A stretch of DNA of 64,000 nt from Millisia brevis NBRC 105863 (lineage in GTDB: Bacteria; Actinomycetota; Actinomycetes; Mycobacteriales; Mycobacteriaceae), in assembly GCF_001552615.1 (NCBI RefSeq), contig NZ_BCRN01000010.1, positions 1 to 64,000 on the forward strand, in the 5' to 3' direction. Position 1 is the first letter of the stretch. Each line of letters opens with the position of its first letter. Of the stretch, positions 44,982 through 51,913 are shown piece after piece. The position numbers and the translations under genes are program-made. The notes under the pieces were generated by a model. The model worked only from the letters and a program-made list of their open reading frames with translations, was not told the origin of the DNA and ran no database searches.

Positions 44982-45932
44982 CTAGCGCCGGTGATCGATC
45001 GATTCCCTCGACCCGGCCGCACCGGGTCCGCGCGGGTCGAGCGCGAGGGTGCGGCGGCTGTCGAAGCGGATCGGTTCGCCGGTCACCGGATGGTCGAAGG
45101 CGATCGACGCCGCCAACAGTTGCAGGGGGACGCCTTCCTCGTCGGGGTCCTCGATGACGTTGGGGTAGAGCGGATCCGCCCGGATCGGCAGGCCCAGCGC
45201 GTTCATGTGCACCCGCAGTTGGTGGGTGCGGCCGGTGGTCGGGCGCAGCAGGTAGACCGCGTCGGGGCCGCGGTGCAGCAGCTCGATCTCGGTATGCGCG
45301 TTGACCGGTCCCGGCATCTCGACGCATCGAAGACCTTTGCGGGGTTTGATGATTCGTGATTCGCGGGCGAGATGGTCGACGTCCTCGGGCAGCGGGTCGG
45401 CGATCGCGAGGTATTCCTTGTGGACGCGGCGTTCCTGGAAGAGCAGGTGAAAGTCGCGTCGGGCCTGCTGGTGTCGGGTGAACAGTAGGATGCCGGCGGT
45501 CAGCCGATCGAGCCGATGGGCCGGCGCGAGCTCCTCCTCGCCGGTCAGCAGCCGCATCTGCACCAGGGCGCTGTGCCGCACGTGGCTGCCGCGCGGCGCC
45601 GTCGCGAGCCGGTGCGGCTTGTCGACGACGATGATGTCGTTGTCGCGGTAGAGGATTACCGGCTGCGGCGGGTCGCCCGGCTCGTCGGGCGGATCCCGGA
45701 AGACGTGCACAAAGGAGTTGGGGACGGCGATGGCGTCGGCGGGCAGCGGGCGGCCGTCGTCGTCGAAGATCTCGCCGGTGTCGGCCTTCTCGCGCAGCCG
45801 ACGGGCATCGGTGGGGAAGCGGGCGGTCAACACCGCGAGCACGGTCGGCTCGGGGGAGCGGTCGAGCATCTCGCGGTCGAGACGGATTCGGCTCGCCCGC
45901 AGTCCCTCGCGCATCGGCGGGCCGGGTGTCAT
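44982..45932 (-). CDS. RluA-family pseudouridine synthase
   Basis: 316 aa. Catalytic aspartate D142 in H-R-L-D-R-L-T-A-G, followed by R-R-V-H-K-E-Y-L-A-I and G-R-T-H-Q-L-R-V-H-M-N-A-L-G. An N-terminal S4-like segment (about 28-65: D-A-R-R-L-R-E-K-A-D) is present. It isomerises uridine in rRNA or tRNA; the exact target cannot be inferred. ATG 45932 has good family length; longer frames upstream are antisense shadows. Confidence 0.9.
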   Translation of the reverse strand: MTPGPPMREGLRASRIRLDREMLDRSPEPTVLAVLTARFPTDARRLREKADTGEIFDDDGRPLPADAIAVPNSFVHVFRDPPDEPGDPPQPVILYRDNDIIVVDKPHRLATAPRGSHVRHSALVQMRLLTGEEELAPAHRLDRLTAGILLFTRHQQARRDFHLLFQERRVHKEYLAIADPLPEDVDHLARESRIIKPRKGLRCVEMPGPVNAHTEIELLHRGPDAVYLLRPTTGRTHQLRVHMNALGLPIRADPLYPNVIEDPDEEGVPLQLLAASIAFDHPVTGEPIRFDSRRTLALDPRGPGAAGSRESIDHRR

Positions 45933-46061
45933 CCCCCCACCGTACGACCCGCAAGCCGCCCCCTCCCGCCATCGCCCGACCCGTGGCCGTCGCCGAGTCG
46001 GTGGTCGCGATCGGGCCGGTCGCGGGTGTCGCGCGGTGGTCGGCGGGGCGTGCGGGACCAG

Positions 46062-46067
46062 TACGGT
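46062..46067 (+). promoter_or_regulatory. Leaderless -10 element of the SDR gene
   Basis: TACGGT followed by 6 nt and then ATG 46074; no ribosome-binding site. Confidence 0.5.
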
Positions 46068-46073
46068 GGCGGC

Positions 46074-46958
46074 ATGCAGTGGTGGACCGAGTCCGATATC
46101 CCCGACCAGAGCGGCCGCACCGTGATCATCACCGGCGCGAACAGTGGGCTGGGGGAGCGGGCGGCGCATGTGCTGGCCGAAGCCGGGGCCGAGGTGATCC
46201 TGGCCTGCCGCTCGGTCGAGAAGGCCGCACCGGTCGCCGCGGCGATCGGACCGCGCGCGACCGTGCGCCGACTCGATCTGGCCGACCTGTCCTCGGTGCG
46301 CGCATTCGCCGACTCGGTCGAGTCGGTCGACGTGCTGATCAACAACGCCGGCGTGATGGCGATCCCCTTCGGCCGCACGGTCGACGGCTTCGAAATGCAG
46401 TTCGGCACCAACCATCTCGGCCACTTCGCGTTGACCGGGCTGCTGCTCGACCGGATCACCGATCGGGTGGTCACCCTGTCGAGCGTGCTGCACCGCCTGC
46501 CCGGCATGAACCTCGACGACCCGAACTTCACCGAACGCCGCTACGGGCGGTGGCGGGCCTACGGGCAGGCCAAGCGCGCCAATCTGATGTTCGGCTACGA
46601 ACTCGCGCGCCGGTTGGAGGCTGCCGGGTCGCCGCTGCGGTCGATCGCCGCGCACCCCGGATATGCCCGCACCCATCTGGCGGTCAACACCCGACTGCCG
46701 CTGGCCGCCGTCGGCGCGGCGGTGATGAACGGCCTCTTCGCCCAGACCGCCCGGCTCGGAACGCTGCCGGAGCTGTACGCGGCGACGGTGCCGGACGCCC
46801 CGAACGGCGCCTACTACGGCCCGAACGTCCCCGGCGAGCTGTGGGGATTCCCGCACCGCTGCGGCTCGAACCGGGCCTCGCGCAATCTCGACACCGCGCG
46901 CCGGCTCTGGGAGGAGTCCGAGAAGCTCACCGGGGTGGTGTACCCACTTCCGACATAA
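46074..46958 (+). CDS. Short-chain dehydrogenase/reductase (retinol-dehydrogenase-like)
   Basis: 294 aa. Rossmann T-G-A-N-S-G-L-G (20-27), N-N-A-G-V-M (90-95), catalytic S136, Y163 and K167 (Y-G-Q-A-K). Length and the C-terminal G-A-Y-Y-G-P-N block match the SDR group commonly annotated as light-dependent protochlorophyllide-reductase-like or retinol dehydrogenase. NADP(H) preference is likely; substrate unknown. It ends 18 nt before the aromatic leader peptide of the DAHP synthase gene. Confidence 0.88.
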   Translation: MQWWTESDIPDQSGRTVIITGANSGLGERAAHVLAEAGAEVILACRSVEKAAPVAAAIGPRATVRRLDLADLSSVRAFADSVESVDVLINNAGVMAIPFGRTVDGFEMQFGTNHLGHFALTGLLLDRITDRVVTLSSVLHRLPGMNLDDPNFTERRYGRWRAYGQAKRANLMFGYELARRLEAAGSPLRSIAAHPGYARTHLAVNTRLPLAAVGAAVMNGLFAQTARLGTLPELYAATVPDAPNGAYYGPNVPGELWGFPHRCGSNRASRNLDTARRLWEESEKLTGVVYPLPT

Positions 46959-46963
46959 CGCGC

Positions 46964-46969
46964 TATGGT
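46964..46969 (+). promoter_or_regulatory. -10 element of the DAHP synthase attenuator transcript
   Basis: TATGGT, 7 nt before ATG 46977; predicts a leaderless leader-peptide mRNA. Confidence 0.5.
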
Positions 46970-46976
46970 GGGCGAC

Positions 46977-47045
46977 ATGCACAACGCGTATTTCTGGTTT
47001 GCCAGGCCGGCCCGGGTGGGCACGGTCGGCGGCTGGATGCGCTGA
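46977..47045 (+). CDS. Aromatic leader peptide of the DAHP synthase attenuator
   Basis: 22 codons, M-H-N-A-Y-F-W-F-A-R-P-A-R-V-G then T-V-G-G-W-M-R. The cluster Tyr-Phe-Trp-Phe plus a later Trp is what is expected of a ribosome-stalling sensor for all three aromatic amino acids. A canonical intrinsic terminator begins 8 nt after the stop, and the DAHP synthase gene follows. Confidence 0.85.
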   Translation: MHNAYFWFARPARVGTVGGWMR

Positions 47046-47052
47046 CCACAAC

Positions 47053-47086
47053 AACCCCGGAGCCGGCAACGGCGACGGGGTTTTTT
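47053..47086 (+). terminator. Intrinsic attenuator terminator upstream of DAHP synthase
   Basis: AACCCCG (47053-47059) pairs with CGGGGTT; an inner GCCG-GCAA-CGGC hairpin carries a GNRA tetraloop; six T residues at 47081-47086. One of the few terminators in the window with a true U-tract, as needed for regulated termination in a leader. Confidence 0.88.
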
Positions 47087-47156
47087 CATGCCTCGCGCCG
47101 GAACGCGGTCCTCGCACCACCACCCGACAGTTCCGAAGTACGCAGAGAGGCACATC

Positions 47157-48230
47157 GTGACCACAGTCGTAACTCCCGCGATCACCGCGCCGGCGGCAGC
47201 CGTCGAACCCCTGTCGCCCGCCGCGGTCATCGTCGGTGAGCTGCCGGCAAGCGACAGCGCACGATCGGTGGTCGATGCCGGACGAGCGGTGATCACCGAC
47301 ATCCTGGCCGGCCGCGACGACCGCATCCTGGCGATCGTCGGACCCTGCTCGGTCCACGACCCGGAGGCGGTCGTCGAATACGCCGGACGCCTGGCCGAAT
47401 TGGGCGAGCGGATGTCCGACGCGGTCGTACCGGTGCTGCGGGCCTACTTCGAGAAGCCGCGCACCACCGTCGGCTGGAAGGGCCTGATCGACGACCCCGA
47501 TCTGGACGGTTCGCACCACATGGAGCGCGGCCTGCGCACCGCCCGCCGGGTGCTGCTCGACGCCGCCGACCTCGGCCTGCCGAGCGCCACGGAATTTCTC
47601 GACCCGATGGTGTCGGGCTACCTCGCGGACCTGGTCGCCTACGGCGCGATCGGCGCGCGGACCGCCGCCAGCCAGACCCATCGCCAGCTCGCCAGCGGCC
47701 TGCCGATGCCGGTCGGCATCAAGAACGCGATGGACGGTGACGTGCAGATCGCCGTCGACGGGGTGGCCTCGGCCCGCACCGCGCACCGCTACCCGGGGGT
47801 GGACGCCGACGGGCGCGCCGCGATCATCTCGACCGTCGGCAACCCGATGGCGCACGTCATCCTGCGCGGCGGCGCCTCCGGGCCCAACTACGACGAGCGG
47901 TCCGTCCTCGACGCCGCGGCCCGGCTGGACACCGCCGGGCTCAACCCGCGCCTGGTGGTCGACGCGAGTCACGGCAACAGCGCCAAGCAGCACCGCCGCC
48001 AGTCTCTGGTGCTCGGCGACGTCGCCGGACGGGTCGCCGCGGGCGACCGGGTGATCGCCGGCGTCATGGTGGAGAGCTTCCTGGTGGAGGGGCGCCAGGA
48101 CGTCGGCCCGGCCGGACGCGCGGGACTGGTGCGCGGACAGTCGATCACCGACGCCTGCCTCGGCTGGGAGGACACCGCCGCCGCCCTCGAAGTGCTCGCG
48201 GGCGCCGTGCGCACCCGCCGGCTCGACTGA
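47157..48230 (+). CDS. aroG: Class I DAHP synthase (first step of the shikimate pathway)
   Basis: 357 aa 3-deoxy-D-arabino-heptulosonate-7-phosphate synthase. G-P-C-S-V-H-D (62-68), K-P-R-T-T-V-G-W-K-G, G-A-R-T-A-A-S-Q-T-H-R, metal-site H-G-N-S-x-K in D-A-S-H-G-N-S-A-K and the C-terminal S-I-T-D-A-C-L-G-W are all present. It condenses PEP and erythrose-4-phosphate. GTG 47157 has GAGAGG 8 nt upstream; the frame is open upstream into the attenuator. Mycobacteria mainly use the class II enzyme, so this class I copy with its own attenuator may be a second, separately regulated isozyme. Confidence 0.92.
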   Translation: MTTVVTPAITAPAAAVEPLSPAAVIVGELPASDSARSVVDAGRAVITDILAGRDDRILAIVGPCSVHDPEAVVEYAGRLAELGERMSDAVVPVLRAYFEKPRTTVGWKGLIDDPDLDGSHHMERGLRTARRVLLDAADLGLPSATEFLDPMVSGYLADLVAYGAIGARTAASQTHRQLASGLPMPVGIKNAMDGDVQIAVDGVASARTAHRYPGVDADGRAAIISTVGNPMAHVILRGGASGPNYDERSVLDAAARLDTAGLNPRLVVDASHGNSAKQHRRQSLVLGDVAGRVAAGDRVIAGVMVESFLVEGRQDVGPAGRAGLVRGQSITDACLGWEDTAAALEVLAGAVRTRRLD

Positions 48231-48239
48231 CCCGCTCCA

Positions 48240-48277
48240 CCGCGAGGGAGGTCCCCCGACAGGTCCCTCCCTCGCGG
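48240..48277. terminator. Bidirectional hairpin between DAHP synthase and alkB-like gene
   Basis: 12-bp perfect arms CCGCGAGGGAGG (48240-48251) / CCTCCCTCGCGG (48266-48277), 9 nt past the aroG stop and 17 nt past the convergent gene's stop. Confidence 0.8.
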
Positions 48278-48294
48278 CGCCGGCCGCCGGGCGG

Positions 48295-48876
48295 TCACCG
48301 CACCCCGCGGGGCCGGAACTGGACGCTGACACGCGGCCCGGTGGGCTGCAGCGTCTTCGGTACGCAGTGCTGCCAGGTGCGCTGGCAGCTGCCGCCCATC
48401 ACCAGTAGATCGCCGTTGGCCATGTCGATCCGGATCGAGCGCCCGCCCTCGACCGGCCGCAGCGCGAGGCTGCGGGTATCGCCGAAGGACACGATCGCCA
48501 CCATGGTGTCGGCGGTATTGCCGCGCCCGATGCGATCGCCGTGCCAGGCGACGCTGTCGCGCCCGTCGCGGTAGAGGCACAGCCCGGCGGTGGCGAACCG
48601 CTCCCCGAGTTCGGGTTCGTACCGCTGGTCGAGCCGGGCTTTGATCGACGCCAGCTCCGGCAGCGGGAGCGGAGCGTTGCGGTCGTACCAACACTGCAGG
48701 CGCGGTACGTCGACCACCCGGTCGTACATCGTGCGCTTGTCCGCCTGCCACGGCACATCGGTGAGCAGACGGCCGAGCAGCGGGAGGTCGAACAGGCCCG
48801 GAACGTGGTCGACCCACGCGCCCGCCGACAGTTCCCGGCGGGGCGGAAGGTCGAGATCGAGCAGCGCTTGTTCCAT
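48295..48876 (-). CDS. alkB: AlkB-type 2-oxoglutarate/Fe(II) dioxygenase (alkylation repair)
   Basis: 193 aa. Iron triad H112 and D114 (W-H-G-D) with H170 (Q-H-C-V-P-K), and 2-oxoglutarate arginines R182 and R188 in R-V-S-V-Q-F-R. The family removes alkyl groups from DNA/RNA bases by oxidation. An upstream in-frame ATG at 48897 lies inside a perfect SOS box and cannot be the usual start; ATG 48876 is 7 nt after a TAGAGT -10, giving a leaderless, LexA-controlled gene. Confidence 0.9.
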   Translation of the reverse strand: MEQALLDLDLPPRRELSAGAWVDHVPGLFDLPLLGRLLTDVPWQADKRTMYDRVVDVPRLQCWYDRNAPLPLPELASIKARLDQRYEPELGERFATAGLCLYRDGRDSVAWHGDRIGRGNTADTMVAIVSFGDTRSLALRPVEGGRSIRIDMANGDLLVMGGSCQRTWQHCVPKTLQPTGPRVSVQFRPRGVR

Positions 48877-48883
48877 GCCGAAC

Positions 48884-48889
48884 ACTCTA
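48884..48889 (-). promoter_or_regulatory. -10 element of the alkB-like gene
   Basis: TAGAGT on the minus strand, immediately downstream of the SOS box and 7 nt before ATG 48876. Confidence 0.6.
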
Positions 48890-48905
48890 TCGAACATATG
48901 TTCGA
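48890..48905 (-). promoter_or_regulatory. lexA box: LexA (SOS) box of the alkB-like gene
   Basis: TCGAACATATGTTCGA, an exact match to the mycobacterial SOS consensus TCGAAC-N4-GTTCGA, abutting the -10 element. Bound LexA would block RNA polymerase. Confidence 0.88.
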
Positions 48906-48943
48906 CGCGCCAGCGTGTTCGATACCCGTCCGTGGACGCACAA

Positions 48944-48970
48944 CGGCCGCCGTCCCGAGGACGGCGGCCG
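48944..48970 (-). terminator. Hairpin terminator of the HdeD/DUF6325/SHOCT operon
   Basis: Perfect 12-bp arms CGGCCGCCGTCC (48944-48955) / GGACGGCGGCCG (48959-48970) with a 3-nt loop, 20 nt past the SHOCT gene stop. Confidence 0.75.
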
Positions 48971-48990
48971 AAGAGCCGATGCGGGAGGGT

Positions 48991-49293
48991 TCAGCCGGCG
49001 GCGAGGATGCGCGCCTTCTGGACCTCGAACTCGGCGTCGGTGAGGACGCCGGCCTCGCGCAGCTGTCCCAACTGGGTCAGCTGCTCGAGCATCGAAGCGG
49101 CCGGAGCAGCCGCCGGAGCGGCGGGCGCCACCGGCTCGGGAGCAGGCGCGGGAGCGGCGACCGGGGCCGGCGGCGTGGCCGCGGCGACGGCGGCGGCATC
49201 CTGTGCGGCCCACCGCTGTTGCTGGCGACGTTGGGTGGCCCCCACCACTCGGGTGGCAACCGCGGCGCGGGCGGCAGTCTTGAACAGGCTCAT
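48991..49293 (-). CDS. SHOCT-domain small protein
   Basis: 100 aa. A basic N-terminus, a Pro/Ala-rich linker (about 40-65) and a C-terminal SHOCT domain (L-E-Q-L-T-Q-L-G-Q-L-R-E-A-G-V-L-T-D-A-E then F-E-V-Q-K-A-R-I-L), an oligomerisation motif often at the end of envelope-stress proteins. Start overlaps the preceding DUF6325 stop (ATGA). Third gene of the operon. Confidence 0.82.
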   Translation of the reverse strand: MSLFKTAARAAVATRVVGATQRRQQQRWAAQDAAAVAAATPPAPVAAPAPAPEPVAPAAPAAAPAASMLEQLTQLGQLREAGVLTDAEFEVQKARILAAG

Positions 49294-49733
49294 GATCCGG
49301 TCCTCTCTTCCAATACATCGTGCAGCTCGGTGACGTCGACGCCACCGGAGAACAACTCGGCGCCGCCGACGGTGGCCCAGGCCGCTGCGGCAACCGCGAG
49401 CGACCGATCCTCGTAGACGATCGCCACCGCAACCTGGTCGGCCTCGAGAGCATCGGCGATGCCGGCGAGATCCTCGGCGTCGAGAAGTCCCGACTGGAGG
49501 CCGCTGAATACCGCCGGATCCAGGCCCGTCGCGGTCTGCGTGTCGGCGAGGGGGAGCGTGACTGCCGCGCCGTCGGTGTCACGTCCGACCAGTTCGATGT
49601 CGAGGATCTCGACGATCCCCTCCTTCGCCCGCTCGAGCACTGCGAGCAGGCCGGTCCCGAGATCGGCGCCTCGATCGAACGCGAAGACGAGGTAGTCGAT
49701 CGGGCCGGCGAACTCTTCCGTCGCCACGATCAC
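49290..49733 (-). CDS. DUF6325/DUF1269-like protein
   Basis: 147 aa soluble protein with the pattern G-P-I-D-Y-L-V-F-A-F-D and E-I-L-D-I-E-L-V-G-R-D typical of DUF6325/DUF1269-like proteins found between HdeD-type and SHOCT genes in actinobacteria. GTG 49733 overlaps the upstream TGA; a second GTG two codons later (49727) has better spacing to the TAGGAAG site. Function unknown; the coupling to a membrane protein suggests a stress-related complex. Confidence 0.72.
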   Translation of the reverse strand: MIVATEEFAGPIDYLVFAFDRGADLGTGLLAVLERAKEGIVEILDIELVGRDTDGAAVTLPLADTQTATGLDPAVFSGLQSGLLDAEDLAGIADALEADQVAVAIVYEDRSLAVAAAAWATVGGAELFSGGVDVTELHDVLEERTGS

Positions 49734-50290
49734 TTCCTACCGGTCAGGGCGCGCACCACGTTGAGCGCGCCGAGGACGATCAACGCGATTCCGAGGAACC
49801 ACCACAGGAAGACCGCGCCCCACACCGGGCCGCTCAGGAGGGTGAATCCCGCGAGGATCGAGATGATCGCGAAGACGATGGTGAGAACCTTCGAGTCGGC
49901 CTGGCCGAGGGTGAACAGCGAGACGAATCCCTCGATCAGCCACAGCACGCCGACCATCACCGTCAGGAAGACGGCAAGGAATGCCGCCGACTGCTGCAAC
50001 GAGGTGAGCGCGGAGATACCCGCGGCGACGTACAGCACGCCCAACAGGACGTGGCCGATGCGGCCGCCGGCGCCCAGATTCTTGGAGAATATTCCGATGG
50101 CGGCGTAGGCGATACCGGCGATGATCGCGTAGACGGCGATGACGCCGGTCAGCGTGACGGCGGCCTTGGTCGGCCAGACCAGTACGGCGATACCGAATCC
50201 CACCGCGGCGAGGCCGGCGACGAGCAGTGCGAGTCGAGCCCCCTTCACCGGAGGTGTATCGGTGACCTCGGGGACTGTGGAGGTGGTCAT
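49730..50290 (-). CDS. HdeD-family membrane protein
   Basis: 186 aa with six predicted membrane helices (DUF308/HdeD type; repeated G-V-x-A-V-Y-A-I-I-A-G and L-x-G-V-L-Y-V-A-A-G pattern). E. coli HdeD is linked to acid resistance at high cell density. Start ATG 50290 with AGGAAGG upstream. First gene of a three-gene, overlapping operon with DUF6325 and SHOCT proteins. Confidence 0.85.
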   Translation of the reverse strand: MTTSTVPEVTDTPPVKGARLALLVAGLAAVGFGIAVLVWPTKAAVTLTGVIAVYAIIAGIAYAAIGIFSKNLGAGGRIGHVLLGVLYVAAGISALTSLQQSAAFLAVFLTVMVGVLWLIEGFVSLFTLGQADSKVLTIVFAIISILAGFTLLSGPVWGAVFLWWFLGIALIVLGALNVVRALTGRK

Positions 50291-50409
50291 TTCCTGCCTT
50301 CCTCGGGCGTGGTCGTTCGCAAATCCCCCCGCAAAGCTTCCACTGTTGACTCTAACGGACGAGGGGCCCCGAATTGTGCGCCAACCTGGTCATTCTTTGG
50401 TCCGAAACG

Positions 50410-50868
50410 TCACACCGAGCTCTGCTGGGTATCCCCATTTATGGGGGTGTCCATTCGGTCGTTCCCGGGGTACGCATCGGGCCGGTAGCCGACCAGGAGG
50501 CGCGTCCCGTGGCGGGCGAGCATCAGGGTCAGGATCAGGGCGGTGACCGCGAAAAACCCGCCCAGCTGTACGGAGTCGCCGAAGGCGAGGGCGGTCAGCT
50601 CGAGGACGACAAACTTGCTGCCCGCCATCACCATCAACAGGGCTACCGCTCCGACGATGCGGCCGATACGGGTGTCCGCCGAACGGAGCCCGCCGACAAT
50701 TTTCTTCTTGATGCGCAGAACGGCTTCCAAGACGATCTTCAACAAAATGGCGGTGAAAAGCGCCAACAAGAATGTTTCCGACAGGACTCCGGGGAGTAGC
50801 TGTATGAAAATGCCGAGTACCACCAGATAGGCGAGCACATCGACGAGATCTATTGCGCGCACTCGCAT
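50410..50868 (-). CDS. Four-span membrane protein of unknown function
   Basis: 152 aa. Four predicted helices (about 8-25, 28-48, 68-88 and 97-117), a basic K-K-K loop between helices 2 and 3, and a hydrophilic tail. ATG 50868 is chosen because TACACT lies exactly 6 nt upstream (leaderless); the open frame extends to 50928. Weak resemblance in layout to PsiE-like proteins, not enough to assign. Confidence 0.65.
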   Translation of the reverse strand: MRVRAIDLVDVLAYLVVLGIFIQLLPGVLSETFLLALFTAILLKIVLEAVLRIKKKIVGGLRSADTRIGRIVGAVALLMVMAGSKFVVLELTALAFGDSVQLGGFFAVTALILTLMLARHGTRLLVGYRPDAYPGNDRMDTPINGDTQQSSV

Positions 50869-50874
50869 TCGACA

Positions 50875-50880
50875 AGTGTA
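50875..50880 (-). promoter_or_regulatory. Leaderless -10 element of the four-span membrane protein gene
   Basis: TACACT on the minus strand followed by 6 nt and then ATG 50868. Confidence 0.5.
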
Positions 50881-50965
50881 GGACGCCATTCTCCGCGGTG
50901 GGTGACTTCGCGGCGCCCGGCGGATCACGTCGGCGCGGACCGCCCGTGCCGGCTGCGTCCGGTGG

Positions 50966-51187
50966 TCAGCGCCCCGAATTGCGCGGATGCCTGCGGGCGG
51001 TATGTTCGTTGCCGCGCTTGTAGTTTCCGGTCAGCCGCGCCATCAACAGCTGCGGATCGCCGGTCTCGACCTCGTCGAGGAACTCGCTCGCCCGCGCTCC
51101 GCGCAGCACCGCCGCGCGCCTACCGTGATGGTGGATGACCACCTCGTGACCACGACGTTCCCAGTCGAATCCACCGGCGGTGCTCAC
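50966..51187 (-). CDS. Conserved-looking small hypothetical protein
   Basis: 73 aa. The pattern W-E-R-R-G-H-E-V-V-I-H-H-H-G-R-R-A-A-V-L-R-G then F-L-D-E-V and L-M-A-R-L-T-G-N-Y-K-R-G-N looks like a real folded small protein with a basic tail. GTG 51187 overlaps (GTGA) the stop of the preceding HTH frame, suggesting translational coupling. Function unknown. Confidence 0.6.
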   Translation of the reverse strand: MSTAGGFDWERRGHEVVIHHHGRRAAVLRGARASEFLDEVETGDPQLLMARLTGNYKRGNEHTARRHPRNSGR

Positions 51188-51492
51188 GGCTGCCGGATAT
51201 TCGGGGTCGCGTACGGCTCGGCGAGTTCACGGCGGGTGAGCACATCGAGGAGCCCGCGGTTGATGAAGAGGTGTTCCCGCCCCGCACGCACGTCATCGAG
51301 CAGGTCCGCCTCGGCGAGAGCCGTGAGCCATTTGGTGGCGGTCGGGCGCGATACACCGCATCGGTCCAGCGCGGGCGCAGGTGGGGATACGGCACCGTGG
51401 CTGCCCGAACAACGTCGTCGACAGTGCAATGACATGTAAAGAACTTCGCGAGATTTTGTCACGTCATCGGGACGATGCAAGAAAGTGTGCAA
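51184..51492 (-). pseudogene. Possible remnant carrying a Fic-type C-terminal winged helix
   Basis: 102-residue frame. Only the C-terminal half (from about residue 46: C-G-V-S-R-P-T-A-T-K-W-L-T-A-L-A-E-A-D-L then I-N-R-G-L-L-D-V-L) looks coding; it resembles the winged helix found at the C-terminus of Fic/DUF4172 proteins. The N-terminal half has atypical composition (Cys/Arg-rich) and no recognisable domain, and no Fic H-P-F-x-D/E-G-N motif is nearby. It may be a truncated fic gene or a small stand-alone HTH protein coupled to the next gene. Confidence 0.4.
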
Positions 51493-51526
51493 GTCGGCCC
51501 CGATGGTCCAACCGCATCGGTGGCGA

Positions 51527-51892
51527 TCATTCGTGCGGGGGCTCGCCGGTGACGACGTGGTCGGCGTGGTTCATCCCCTCGAGGACCAACCGTGCGACGT
51601 GGCCGTCACGGATCCGGTAGATCACGCGGCGCCCCTCGCGGCGGGTGTCGACCAACCCGGTGAACCGCAGCTTCGCCAGGTGCTGGCTCACGGCGGTGCG
51701 CGAGGCACCGCAGGCCTCGGTCAGCGCGGTGACGTCGGCCTCGGCGTTGGTCAGCGTCCACAGGATGTGCAGCCGCGTCGGGTCGGCGAGCATGCGGAAG
51801 GTATTGGTGGCCGCGTCGAGGCGGGCGGTATCGGGAGCGGCCGGGTGGAAGAGGCTGGCCGGGGTCGCGTCGGGGTCGTGGGTCGACGCCAC
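51527..51892 (-). CDS. ArsR-family transcriptional regulator
   Basis: 121 aa winged-helix repressor (R-M-L-A-D-P-T-R-L-H-I-L-W-T-L and A-S-R-T-A-V-S-Q-H-L-A-K-L). Only one cysteine, so a classical alpha3 thiolate metal site (C-x-C) is absent; a histidine-based site (C-terminal D-G-H and N-H-A-D-H) is possible. It follows the MFS gene by 21 nt on the same strand and probably represses that operon through the palindrome at 53210-53225. Confidence 0.9.
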   Translation of the reverse strand: MASTHDPDATPASLFHPAAPDTARLDAATNTFRMLADPTRLHILWTLTNAEADVTALTEACGASRTAVSQHLAKLRFTGLVDTRREGRRVIYRIRDGHVARLVLEGMNHADHVVTGEPPHE

Positions 51893-51913
51893 GCGTTCAC
51901 CTCCCGACCGCGG

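Noticed and set aside
48877-48897. Upstream ATG of the alkB-like gene
   Set aside because: It lies inside the SOS palindrome and upstream of the -10 element, so it would not be in the mRNA.
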